Source: Bacteroidota bacterium (GTDB taxonomy: Bacteria; Bacteroidota; Bacteroidia; Flavobacteriales; Weeksellaceae). Taken from it: DNA of 64,000 bases. A program made the position numbers and the translations under genes. Of the stretch, positions 1-7,989 are shown piece after piece; position 1 is the first letter of the stretch, and each line of letters begins with the position of its first letter. The notes beneath the pieces are model-generated. The model made no database searches and was not told the DNA's origin. It saw only the letters and a program-made list of their open reading frames with translations. The stretch spans positions 248,001 to 312,000 of the forward strand of contig JAHIQD010000019.1 in the NCBI GenBank assembly GCA_018902795.1. Reading direction: 5' to 3'.

Positions 1-31
1 CGGTTTTTTAATGAAGTGTAAAATAAGCAGT

Positions 32-53
32 TTGTTTTGCCGGAACAAAACAA
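32..53. other. Short inverted repeat upstream of the DUF885 gene
   Basis: An 8-bp perfect inverted repeat (TTGTTTTG at 32-39, CAAAACAA at 46-53) around a 6-base loop. It lies about 70 bases before the first gene. It is not followed by a T-run on the plus strand, so it could be the end of an upstream transcript or a regulatory palindrome. No coding sequence is seen in bases 1-121. Confidence 0.3.
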
Positions 54-121
54 GTCAATTAATTAAATTTTAACTTTTTATAGGTGAAAAATATTAAATT
101 AGCGTTTTGAAAAAAGTAAAA

Positions 122-1915
122 ATGAAAAATATTCTTTATAAAATCCTTTTCGGATTCGGAATTGTGGTAGGCATGGTTTCATGTAAAAAGACAGATTCTC
201 CGCTTACCAAAGTAACGCCAGCTGATCTGGATTCTATTGCTTCCAACTATTATGAACAGTATCTGAAGCTTTATCCTTTAGAAGCTACTGCTCAGGGTGA
301 TTTAAGGTACAATGACCAGCTGCCGATTAACATTGACAAAGATTTTATTTCCGGAGAAATTTCCTTTTACAATTCGGTTCAGAATCAGTTGAAAAAAGTA
401 GATTATAAAAGTTTGAGTGATGAAAACAAAACGGTTTATGATGTACTGGATTATACCCTGAAAGATAAAACCGAGATCTACGCTTACCACCCGGAATATA
501 TTCCTTTTACCCAGTTTTACGGTCTTCCTTTAGACTTGCCTTTATTAGGAAGCGGAGAAGGAAGCCAACCCTTTAAAACCGAAAAAGATTACAGCGACTG
601 GCTGAAAAGAGTGGAGAAATTCCCTTTATGGATGGATACCGCTATGGAAAACTTCCGAGAAGGAATTGCCAATAATTATGTTTTGCCGAAAAAACTGGTA
701 GTAAAAATGATTCCGCAAATGAAAGCGGAAGAAATCACCACCACTGATTTTGATAAGAATATCTTTTACGGACCCATCAGAAATTTTCCCAAAGCCTTTA
801 CAGAAGATCAGAAACAGAAATTCACGAAAGCGTATAAAGAAATGATTACTCAGAAGATAATTCCTACGTATACCAAAATGGGTAATTTTCTGGAGACTGT
901 ATATTTACCAAAAGCCCGTTCAACAGACGGAATTAACGCTTTACCAAAAGGACACGAGATTTACGCATATTATGTGAAAAGCCAAACCACGACCAATAAG
1001 ACCCCTGAAGAAATTAATAAAATCGGTTTGGAACAGGTTGCAATGCTGCGCAAAGAAATGGAAAAAGTAAAACAGCAGGTGGGATTCAGTGGCACTTTGG
1101 AAGAATTTATCAGTCATGTAAAAACCGATCCGAAAGCAATGCCTTATAAAACAAATAAAGAAGTTTTAGATGCGTTCAGCCGGATTTTGGCAAAAATCAC
1201 CCCCAAACTCAACACCATGTTCAGCGTGACTCCGAAAACTCCTTTTGAGATCCGCCAGACCGAAAAGTTCCGTGAAGCCAGTGCCAGTGCGGAATACAAA
1301 GTAGGAACACCGGATGGCAAAAGACCGGGAATATTTTACATTCCGCTTCCCGATCCTTCAAAATTTAATGTGACCTCCGGCATGGAAAGTCTTTTTTTAC
1401 ATGAAGCAATTCCGGGACATCATTATCAGATTTCCTTACAGCAGGAAAATACAAAACTCCCGAAATTTATGCGGTTCGGCTGGTCCAACGCATTTGGTGA
1501 AGGCTGGGCGCATTACTGCGAAACACTGGGCCCGGAATTCGGACTTTATACAGATCCATATCAGAAAATGGGTTATCTGAGCGATCAGATGCTTCGCGCA
1601 GTGCGGCTTGTGGTGGACACCGGGATTCATACAGGGAAGATGACAAGAGAAGAAGCGATTCAGTACTTTCTGAGCAATATTTCCTATGATGAAGCGGGAG
1701 CTGTTGCTGAGATTGAGCGTTATATGGCGATGCCCGGACAGGCACTGGGTTACAAAATCGGCGCGCTGAGAATTCGTGAACTGCGGGATAAATACCAGAA
1801 ACAACTTGGCAGCCGCTTCAGTTTGGCGAAATTCCATGATGAGATTTTAAATCAGGGAACTTTACCGTTAGATGTCCTAGACCGCAAAATGGAGCTTTGG
1901 GCAAAAAAGCAGTAA
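122..1915 (+). CDS. DUF885 family lipoprotein, probable metallopeptidase-like
   Basis: 597 residues. The N-terminus is a lipoprotein signal with lipobox GMVSC, so the mature protein is probably anchored in the envelope. The motif HEAIPGHH at about residues 427-434 and GEGWAHY about 30 residues later are the hallmark of the DUF885 family, which resembles HExxH-type zinc peptidases; the substrate is unknown. Known family members are about 550-620 residues, so this is full length. The frame can be extended to a TTG at 107, but the ATG at 122 gives a cleaner signal peptide and I prefer it. The gene is monocistronic, with 167 bases before the next gene. Confidence 0.85.
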   Translation: MKNILYKILFGFGIVVGMVSCKKTDSPLTKVTPADLDSIASNYYEQYLKLYPLEATAQGDLRYNDQLPINIDKDFISGEISFYNSVQNQLKKVDYKSLSDENKTVYDVLDYTLKDKTEIYAYHPEYIPFTQFYGLPLDLPLLGSGEGSQPFKTEKDYSDWLKRVEKFPLWMDTAMENFREGIANNYVLPKKLVVKMIPQMKAEEITTTDFDKNIFYGPIRNFPKAFTEDQKQKFTKAYKEMITQKIIPTYTKMGNFLETVYLPKARSTDGINALPKGHEIYAYYVKSQTTTNKTPEEINKIGLEQVAMLRKEMEKVKQQVGFSGTLEEFISHVKTDPKAMPYKTNKEVLDAFSRILAKITPKLNTMFSVTPKTPFEIRQTEKFREASASAEYKVGTPDGKRPGIFYIPLPDPSKFNVTSGMESLFLHEAIPGHHYQISLQQENTKLPKFMRFGWSNAFGEGWAHYCETLGPEFGLYTDPYQKMGYLSDQMLRAVRLVVDTGIHTGKMTREEAIQYFLSNISYDEAGAVAEIERYMAMPGQALGYKIGALRIRELRDKYQKQLGSRFSLAKFHDEILNQGTLPLDVLDRKMELWAKKQ

Positions 1916-1956
1916 GTGTAGTAATGCCTGATTTAATGTTTAGAGAATTTAACAAA

Positions 1957-1990
1957 TTGCTTCATTTCAATTAAAAAGTAATTATATTTG
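1957..1990 (+). promoter_or_regulatory. Bacteroidetes-type promoter for the histidine kinase
   Basis: TTG at 1957-1959 and TATATTTG at 1983-1990, spacer 23. This matches the TTG/TAnnTTTG consensus and would give a 5' leader of roughly 85 bases. Confidence 0.5.
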
Positions 1991-2082
1991 TTTATTATTG
2001 TTAAATTAACGTGTATATGTGAAAAAACTTAGCAGATATGTTAATATTTAATGCATTTGCTTTGTAAAAGAATGATTATATA

Positions 2083-4329
2083 ATGGAGGCCAATTTTCCC
2101 CTTTCCCTTTTTTCTCTCAAACAGGAAGTATTCGAGAATGTTTTGCAGAAAACGCCTTTTGGGTTTTCCCTCATAACTGAAGACTATGTTTTGGAATTCG
2201 CCAATGATGCATGGCTTAATATTGCACAGAAATCAAGAGAGGAAGTCTTGGGAAAGAAAATCTTCGATGTCTTTCCGGAAAGTGAAGAGCAGCTTCTCTC
2301 TTTTTTTGAAAATGTAAAGAAAACAGGAAAACCTTTTACCGCTCCCGAGCACAGCGTCAAATTGATGCGAAACGGTGTGTTGCAGGAAGCTTTTTTCAGT
2401 TTTGTATACCATCCTATTTTTAATGATGAAGGTGTATTTCAATATTTTGCAACGGTAGTTTTGGAAATTGCAGAACTGGTGAATATCAAAAATCAAGTTA
2501 AAGAAGATGAGGAACGCCTCCGTCTTGCAACCGAAAGTTCACATACTGCAACCTGGGATTTGAATCTCCAGACCCGTGAAATTATTCACTCCACCTATCT
2601 GTCCGAGATTTTTGGATATCAGCCCGAAGAGGAAATTTCTCATCAGCAGCTGAGAAGTCACCTTTCTGAAAGCGACCGCATCAATATTGTCGAAAAAGCA
2701 TTTGAAAGGGCTCTCAAAACCGGAATTTACCAGTACGAAGCCCGGATTACCGATAAAAACGGAATTGAGAAATGGGTTTTTACAAACGGTAAGGTGTTTT
2801 TTGATGATGATCACAAACCCATCCGAATGTTGGGCGTAATGCAGGACATTACCGAAAGAAAAAAAAGCGAAATTCTTCTGCAGCAAAGCCATCATCAGCT
2901 CAACACCGCAATGGAGGCTACAAAGCTCGGCCGTTTTGATATGAATCCTGAAACCCTTGAGAAATATAATTTTTCACCCAGGTTTTTAGAGATTTTCGGA
3001 TATGATTACGAAACGGAAACCATTGATTCCAAAATCTTAGAAAAACATATCCACAGGAATTTTATTGACGTAAGAGCCGACGCCCTTAGAAAAGCTAAAG
3101 AAACAGGAGATCTCTATTATCAAACTAAAATCGTTTTGCGGGATAACAGCGTGAAATGGATTGAGCTCTACGGAAGGCTGCTGCCGCCTGCGGAAGGAAG
3201 TAAAGCTTATATTTCCGGTACGGTAAGGGATATTACAGAGCTTAAAAATTTCGAGGAAAGAATCAGTGAAAGCGAGAAGAAATACCGTTTTCTGGCAGAC
3301 GCGATGCCGCAGATCGTCTGGATTGGAGAACCCGACGGAAAACTTACCTATTTTAACAAATCAACCCTGGATTATTCCGGGAAAGATTATAACGATTTTG
3401 TAGAAGGAAACGGCTGGCTGGAAATTGTGCATCCTGACGAACAGAAAGAAAATGTAAGACTCTGGGCCAAAAGCGTCCGCACCAAAAAACCTTTCTTTTT
3501 CGAGCACCGGTTCCGGAATAAAATGAATGAATACCGGTGGTTCATGAGCCGCGCCTATCCTGAGCTGGATGAGTTCGGAAATGTCACAAAATGGGTGGGA
3601 ACCAGTACTGATATCGATGATATGAAGAAGCAGGAAATGCAGAAGAATGATTTCATCAAAATGGCAAATCACGAACTGAAAACGCCTGTCACTACCATAA
3701 AAGGTTACGTTCAGCTTCTCAAAAAAATGCGGGGCGAATCTGAAGACAAGTTTCTTGTAAATTCACTTAATACCATTGAAAACCAAGTCAATAAACTGAA
3801 TGTTTTAATTGGTGATCTCTTGGATATTTCAAGAATTGAGTCAGGAAAACTCCCGTTAAATAAAAAAGAATTTTCGCTTCTAAAACTGGTTACAGAAACC
3901 ATTGAAGATATCAAAGCTTCTGAACCGAGCCACCAAATCACTTTTGAACTCATGCATCCCAACGATATAGAAGTGTTTGCAGATAAGGACCGGATTACGC
4001 AGGTTTTAAATAATCTGCTCACCAATGCCATCAAATATTCGCCGCATTCAAAAACCGTAAATGTGGAACTTTGTATACAGGATCACTGTGCCGTTGTTTC
4101 GGTTGAAGATTTCGGGATTGGAATGGACCAAAATGAGCTTAGAAAAATTTTCGACCGCTTTTACAGGGTTTCAGGAGATGATGAAGAAACCTTCCCCGGC
4201 TTCGGTATCGGACTCTTTATCGTGAAAGATATTATGGACAGACACGACGGAAAAATTTGGGTGGAAAGTGAAAAAAACAGAGGAAGTAAATTCTATTTCT
4301 CACTTCCGGTTTATCATATTCAAAAATAA
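2083..4329 (+). CDS. Multi-PAS sensor histidine kinase
   Basis: 748 residues with no obvious transmembrane segment, so probably a cytoplasmic sensor. Four PAS/PAC-type segments can be followed over about residues 15-130, 140-260, 270-390 and 395-515; several end in the PAC-like pattern DITE or DID. A HisKA domain follows with the phospho-acceptor in NHELKTP (His530), then an HATPase domain with N-box NNLLTNAIKYS, DFGIGM and GFGIGLF. The ligand of the PAS domains is not visible. The response regulator starts 10 bases after the stop, so the two are almost certainly co-transcribed and form a phosphorelay. Confidence 0.9.
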   Translation: MEANFPLSLFSLKQEVFENVLQKTPFGFSLITEDYVLEFANDAWLNIAQKSREEVLGKKIFDVFPESEEQLLSFFENVKKTGKPFTAPEHSVKLMRNGVLQEAFFSFVYHPIFNDEGVFQYFATVVLEIAELVNIKNQVKEDEERLRLATESSHTATWDLNLQTREIIHSTYLSEIFGYQPEEEISHQQLRSHLSESDRINIVEKAFERALKTGIYQYEARITDKNGIEKWVFTNGKVFFDDDHKPIRMLGVMQDITERKKSEILLQQSHHQLNTAMEATKLGRFDMNPETLEKYNFSPRFLEIFGYDYETETIDSKILEKHIHRNFIDVRADALRKAKETGDLYYQTKIVLRDNSVKWIELYGRLLPPAEGSKAYISGTVRDITELKNFEERISESEKKYRFLADAMPQIVWIGEPDGKLTYFNKSTLDYSGKDYNDFVEGNGWLEIVHPDEQKENVRLWAKSVRTKKPFFFEHRFRNKMNEYRWFMSRAYPELDEFGNVTKWVGTSTDIDDMKKQEMQKNDFIKMANHELKTPVTTIKGYVQLLKKMRGESEDKFLVNSLNTIENQVNKLNVLIGDLLDISRIESGKLPLNKKEFSLLKLVTETIEDIKASEPSHQITFELMHPNDIEVFADKDRITQVLNNLLTNAIKYSPHSKTVNVELCIQDHCAVVSVEDFGIGMDQNELRKIFDRFYRVSGDDEETFPGFGIGLFIVKDIMDRHDGKIWVESEKNRGSKFYFSLPVYHIQK

Positions 4330-4339
4330 AAAATTAATT

Positions 4340-4693
4340 ATGGAAATATTGGTGATTGATGATAACAGGGATATCTGTACACTGATCGAAAACATTCTTC
4401 TCTCCGAAGGATACGATGTAAAATCATGCTGTAACCCTGTAGAATTCAATGAAATTATCGGAAAGGAAAAGCCGAAACTAATTATTACCGATATGCTGAT
4501 GTCGGGTTTCGACGGGCGGACTTTAACTAAAGATATTAAAAATAACCCCGAAACGAAAGACATTAAAATCATGCTGATGTCAGCACATCCTGATGCTTCC
4601 AAAATAAGTGAAAGTATTGGTGTAGATGATTTTCTCACCAAACCGTTTGAAATCAACGATTTGGTTGCTAAAGTTGAAAACCTTTTAAATTAA
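4340..4693 (+). CDS. Stand-alone CheY-like response regulator
   Basis: 117 residues, a single receiver domain with no output domain. The acidic pocket is Asp7/Asp8, the phospho-acceptor is Asp51 (IITDMLM), with Ser81 and Lys101 (LTKPFE) completing the conserved set. The frame is open upstream into the kinase gene, but the ATG at 4340 begins exactly at the receiver fold. With no DNA-binding domain it must act by protein interaction or by passing phosphate on. Its cognate kinase is the gene just upstream. Confidence 0.88.
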   Translation: MEILVIDDNRDICTLIENILLSEGYDVKSCCNPVEFNEIIGKEKPKLIITDMLMSGFDGRTLTKDIKNNPETKDIKIMLMSAHPDASKISESIGVDDFLTKPFEINDLVAKVENLLN

Positions 4694-4702
4694 GGTCACT
4701 CG

Positions 4703-5326
4703 TCAGCTTTTTTCAAACAGCATTTTCGTTAAAAAATCCTTTTCTTTATTTCCTCTCGCAGGCGAATATTCTCTGCCATAAAATATGATCTGAAGGTGAA
4801 GCTTGTTCCACGTATGTTCAGGGAAGAGCTTTTTAGCATCACGCTCAGTTTCTATCACGTTTTTTCCGGAAGTCAGTTTCCATTGCGTCATCAGACGGTG
4901 AATGTGAGTATCGACAGGAAACGCAGGAAATCCGAAGGCCTGGCTCATCACTACAGATGCCGTTTTATGGCCGACGCCGGGAAGTTCTTCCAGTTCTTCG
5001 TAGGTTTTAGGTACAATTCCATTGTGTTTTTCAACGAGGATTTCTGCTGCCTTTTTCAGGTTTTTAGCTTTCGTATTCGCTAACCCGATTTCTTTAATTA
5101 AATATTTAATCTCATCCACTTCCAAATCTTTCATTCTGAAAGGGTCACCGGCAACTTCAAAAAGTTTCGGCGTAATCTGATTCACTTTTTTATCGGTCGT
5201 CTGTGCGGAAAGAGCGACCGCAACCAAAAGCGTATAGGGATCAGCATGATCTAAAGGAATTGGAACTTCAGGATATAATTTTTCGAGTTCACGTATCACC
5301 GTTTCGGCTCTTTGTTTTTTGGTCAT
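4703..5326 (-). CDS. nth: Endonuclease III homologue lacking the iron-sulfur cluster
   Basis: 207 residues. Base-excision-repair DNA glycosylase/AP lyase of the HhH-GPD family. The helix-hairpin-helix LPGVGHKTA carries the catalytic Lys121, and VDTHIHR the catalytic Asp139 (Lys120 and Asp138 in E. coli Nth). The family normally ends with four cysteines (C-x6-C-x2-C-x5-C) binding a [4Fe-4S] cluster. Here the end after FYGREYSPARG has none, and I count no cysteine in the whole protein. The glycosylase core is intact, so it is likely an active enzyme without the cluster. It converges with the response regulator (9 bases between stops). Confidence 0.88.
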   Translation of the reverse strand: MTKKQRAETVIRELEKLYPEVPIPLDHADPYTLLVAVALSAQTTDKKVNQITPKLFEVAGDPFRMKDLEVDEIKYLIKEIGLANTKAKNLKKAAEILVEKHNGIVPKTYEELEELPGVGHKTASVVMSQAFGFPAFPVDTHIHRLMTQWKLTSGKNVIETERDAKKLFPEHTWNKLHLQIIFYGREYSPARGNKEKDFLTKMLFEKS

Positions 5327-5365
5327 TGCTTATTAGAAATTATTAAGAGTAGTCTTTAGAATTCG

Positions 5366-5373
5366 CAAATATA
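5366..5373 (-). promoter_or_regulatory. -7 promoter element upstream of nth
   Basis: TATATTTG on the minus strand, 39 bases before the nth start codon. No convincing TTG at the usual distance. Confidence 0.35.
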
Positions 5374-5425
5374 AAAAGTATTGCAGGTTTTATGGCTTAA
5401 AATTTATCGTTTTACGGTTTCCCTT

Positions 5426-5456
5426 TTGCAAACGTGAAAAATGTAATCTATTTTTA
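5426..5456 (+). promoter_or_regulatory. Probable promoter of the 5481 lipoprotein gene
   Basis: TTG at 5426-5428 and TATTTTTA at 5449-5456 (one mismatch to TAnnTTTG), spacer 20. Confidence 0.4.
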
Positions 5457-5480
5457 CCGATCATTAATATATTAATCATT

Positions 5481-5984
5481 ATGAAGAAAAATTTATTATT
5501 AGCATTTGCTGCTGCATCATTAATCTCATGTTCAACAGTGCAATCCGGAACCTCCAAAACAATGGATATTGTTGGAACAGGAGTGATTCATAAGCCTGTA
5601 ATTGCTGATTTAAACGTTAGTCAGGAAAAAGTCTCCAGAACAATGACTTTTACAAATCTACAGTCTTTAGAAACTGCTAAAAATTCCGTAGTGCGTGAAT
5701 TATTGAAGGAGAAAGAGGCTGATGTTTTAGTTGAACCTACTTTTGATTCCACTACTAAAAACGGAACGACAGAATTAACTGTATACGGTTGGACTGCAAC
5801 CTATAAAAACTTCCGTCAGGTAGAAGAAAAAGATCTTAAAGTACTTGAAGTTAGACCCAATTTTATTCAAAAAGCAGAAACAACTCAGCCTGCGACAGAG
5901 GTTAAGAAAATGGGAGGCATCGGTTGGATTATCGGCGGGGCAGCCTTAGTAGTAGCAGCAGTGTTAGGCGCAGGATCATTATAA
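5481..5984 (+). CDS. Hypothetical lipoprotein with a C-terminal hydrophobic segment
   Basis: 167 residues, not recognised. It starts with a lipoprotein signal peptide (lipobox LISC, Cys at residue 17) and ends with a glycine/alanine/valine-rich hydrophobic stretch of about 25 residues (from GGIGWIIGG) reaching the C-terminus. The middle, about residues 30-135, is polar and predicted to be mixed alpha/beta. Lipid anchor plus hydrophobic tail suggests it sits tightly in or across a membrane. It has its own promoter and no operon partner. Confidence 0.7.
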   Translation: MKKNLLLAFAAASLISCSTVQSGTSKTMDIVGTGVIHKPVIADLNVSQEKVSRTMTFTNLQSLETAKNSVVRELLKEKEADVLVEPTFDSTTKNGTTELTVYGWTATYKNFRQVEEKDLKVLEVRPNFIQKAETTQPATEVKKMGGIGWIIGGAALVVAAVLGAGSL

Positions 5985-6068
5985 TCATTAAATTGAAAGA
6001 TTAGTCATTTCGTAATAAAGGAATGGCTTTTTTTGTACCAGTTCTTAATATTCTAACTATATTAAGTT

Positions 6069-6076
6069 TAAATTTG
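6069..6076 (+). promoter_or_regulatory. -7 promoter element of bcp
   Basis: TAAATTTG, 16 bases before the bcp ATG; an exact match to TAnnTTTG. No clear TTG at the usual spacing. Confidence 0.4.
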
Positions 6077-6092
6077 AGCAAAATTAAACATT

Positions 6093-6542
6093 ATGTTGAA
6101 AGTTGGCGACCATTTACCCGAATTTGAAAGTGTAAATCAGGATGGAGAAGCAATTAAATCCTCAGATTACTCAGGAAAAAAACTCGTGGTTTTCTTTTAT
6201 CCAAAAGCGAATACGCCGGGTTGTACTGCAGAAGCCTGCGATTTAAATGATCATATTTCCGTTCTTAAAAAAGAAGGTTACCATTTGTTGGGAGTTTCAG
6301 CAGATCCTCAGAAAGCGCAAAAGAAATTCCACGAAAAGTTTGGTTTTCAATATCCTTTGCTGGCGGATGAAAGAAAAGACGTCATCGAGAAGTTTGGCGT
6401 TTGGCAGCTCAAAAAATTTATGGGAAGAGAATTCATGGGAATTGTAAGAACTACCTTTATTTTTGACGAAAACGGAATTTGCGTCCGCGTTATCGAAAAA
6501 GTAAAAACTAAAGAAGCAGCCCAACAAATTTTGGAAAATTAA
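6093..6542 (+). CDS. bcp: Thiol peroxidase, bacterioferritin comigratory protein (BCP/PrxQ)
   Basis: 149 residues, the usual size. Reduces hydrogen peroxide and organic hydroperoxides with thioredoxin as electron donor. The active-site motif TPGCTAEACD carries the peroxidatic Cys44 and a resolving Cys49 five residues later, the atypical two-cysteine arrangement of BCP. FFYPKAN before it is the usual thioredoxin-fold strand. The gene converges with sufS, and an inverted-repeat element fills the gap. Confidence 0.93.
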   Translation: MLKVGDHLPEFESVNQDGEAIKSSDYSGKKLVVFFYPKANTPGCTAEACDLNDHISVLKKEGYHLLGVSADPQKAQKKFHEKFGFQYPLLADERKDVIEKFGVWQLKKFMGREFMGIVRTTFIFDENGICVRVIEKVKTKEAAQQILEN

Positions 6543-6550
6543 TGGCATGA

Positions 6551-6690
6551 TTTACCGCAAAAGGAACAAAAGGAAACTGTACAATTAAACTTCAAAAGCA
6601 AAAAAAGCAGGATTGAGCACGTTTTGCTGTTGCAGGCTTTTCATTATCAGTTTTTTTAAGGTATTCAACTTTTGCCTCTTTTGCGGTAAA
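6551..6690. repeat. 140-bp element with terminal inverted repeats
   Basis: The outer ends are inverted copies: 6551-6574 and the reverse complement of 6667-6690 match perfectly over the first 13 bases (TTTACCGCAAAAG) and imperfectly to about 24. Inside is a second inverted pair (AAAAGC near 6594, GCTTTT near 6637). No target-site duplication is evident and no protein is encoded. It sits between two convergent genes. It could be a MITE-like element or a large bidirectional terminator. Confidence 0.55.
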
Positions 6691-6720
6691 AAACAAAATT
6701 TAGCCCAACATTCTTTGGGC
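6685..6720 (-). terminator. Terminator overlapping the end of sufS
   Basis: Minus-strand hairpin GCCCAA (6720-6715) / TTGGGC (6708-6703) with a 6-base loop, followed by a T-rich stretch. It includes the last sufS codons and the stop. Confidence 0.55.
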
Positions 6721-7920
6721 TTTTTTTACGCCTTCTGCCAGAATATCAATTTCCTCAAACGTATTGTAAACGGCAAAACTTGCACGCACTGTGCCGGCAA
6801 TTCCGAAGAAATTCATAATCGGTTGGGTACAGTGGTGACCAGTTCTCACAGCGATTCCCAGCTTGTCGAGAATCATTCCGACATCGGAAGAAATCCCCAC
6901 GCCTTCCAGATTGAAAGAAACAACGCCGGTCCGTTTTGCTTTTTCACCGTAAATTCTCAATCCTTCAATTTCAAGCAGTTTCTTCTGAGCGTAATCCAGC
7001 AAAGCGTTTTCGTGATTCTGTAAATTTTCGTGACCGATCTTTTCAATAAAATCTACGGCTGCTCCCAAAGCAATGTTTCCGCCAACATTGGGTGTTCCGG
7101 CTTCAAATTTAAAAGGCAAATCTGCGTAAGTTGTTTTTTCGAAGGAGCAGGTTTCAATCATTTCTCCTCCTCCGTGAAATGGCTCGATTTTTCTCAGAAT
7201 TTCTTCTTTCCCATACAGAATTCCGGTTCCCATAGGAGCATAGAGTTTATGTCCGGAGAAAACAAAGAAGTCACAGTCAAGTTTCTGAACATCAATTTTA
7301 AAATGCGGAGCAGACTGCGCGCCGTCAATGATGATAAAAGCGTCCGATTTTGCTCTTGTTTTTGCGATAATTTCTTCAATCGGGTTTACAATTCCTAAAG
7401 CGTTAGAAACCTGATTAACAGAAACTATTTTTGTTTTTTCGCTTAAATTTTCGTCTAAAAAATCAAGCTGAAGAATTCCGTTTTGGTCTATCGGAATTAC
7501 TTTCAATTTTGCGCCGGTTCTCTCGCAAAGCATTTGCCACGGAACAATATTCGAGTGATGTTCTAAATAGGAGATAATGATTTCGTCATTTTCTTTAATT
7601 AAATTCATTAACGAATAGGCGATGAGGTTAATCCCCTCCGTTGTGCCTTTGGTGAAAATAACTTCAAAATCGTTTTTTGCATTGATGAATTTCTGTATTT
7701 TTCTTCTCGAAATTTCCATTTCCTCTGTCGCTAACTGACTTAGCTTGTGGATTCCGCGGTGAACATTTGCATTGATTTCTGTATAATATTTCTGCCAGGA
7801 ATCCAATACAGATAAAGGTTTCTGTGAAGTGGCTGCATTGTCAAGATAAACCAAATCTTTACCGTTGACTTTTTGAGAAAGAATAGGAAACTGACTGCGT
7901 ATATTTTGTAAATCGAACAT
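6700..7920 (-). CDS. sufS: Cysteine desulfurase SufS
   Basis: 406 residues. PLP enzyme that takes sulfur from cysteine for iron-sulfur cluster assembly. The PLP lysine is Lys225 in FSGHKLYAP, and the persulfide-forming cysteine is Cys364 in RTGHHCTQP, both at the positions of E. coli SufS. The short active-site loop (group II) separates it from IscS. The other suf genes (sufABCD) lie about 15 kb away on the opposite strand, so SufS is not in that operon. No sufE was found in this window. It has its own -7 promoter element. Confidence 0.93.
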   Translation of the reverse strand: MFDLQNIRSQFPILSQKVNGKDLVYLDNAATSQKPLSVLDSWQKYYTEINANVHRGIHKLSQLATEEMEISRRKIQKFINAKNDFEVIFTKGTTEGINLIAYSLMNLIKENDEIIISYLEHHSNIVPWQMLCERTGAKLKVIPIDQNGILQLDFLDENLSEKTKIVSVNQVSNALGIVNPIEEIIAKTRAKSDAFIIIDGAQSAPHFKIDVQKLDCDFFVFSGHKLYAPMGTGILYGKEEILRKIEPFHGGGEMIETCSFEKTTYADLPFKFEAGTPNVGGNIALGAAVDFIEKIGHENLQNHENALLDYAQKKLLEIEGLRIYGEKAKRTGVVSFNLEGVGISSDVGMILDKLGIAVRTGHHCTQPIMNFFGIAGTVRASFAVYNTFEEIDILAEGVKKAQRMLG

Positions 7921-7940
7921 CTTACTTATTTAGAATGCTT

Positions 7941-7948
7941 CAAATTTA
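7941..7948 (-). promoter_or_regulatory. -7 promoter element of sufS
   Basis: TAAATTTG on the minus strand, 20 bases before the sufS ATG. Confidence 0.4.
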
Positions 7949-7989
7949 CGGAAATTATATTTGAATAATTTTTAAACCGATTGATTATG

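Noticed and set aside
1436..1837. 133-residue minus-strand frame
   Set aside because: Antisense to the conserved C-terminal half of the DUF885 gene; no start context or domain.
4268..4339. Longer start for the response regulator inside the kinase gene
   Set aside because: The receiver fold begins exactly at the ATG at 4340; the extension is out-of-frame kinase sequence.
6613..7023. 136-residue plus-strand frame
   Set aside because: Begins in the inverted-repeat element and lies antisense to the conserved end of sufS.
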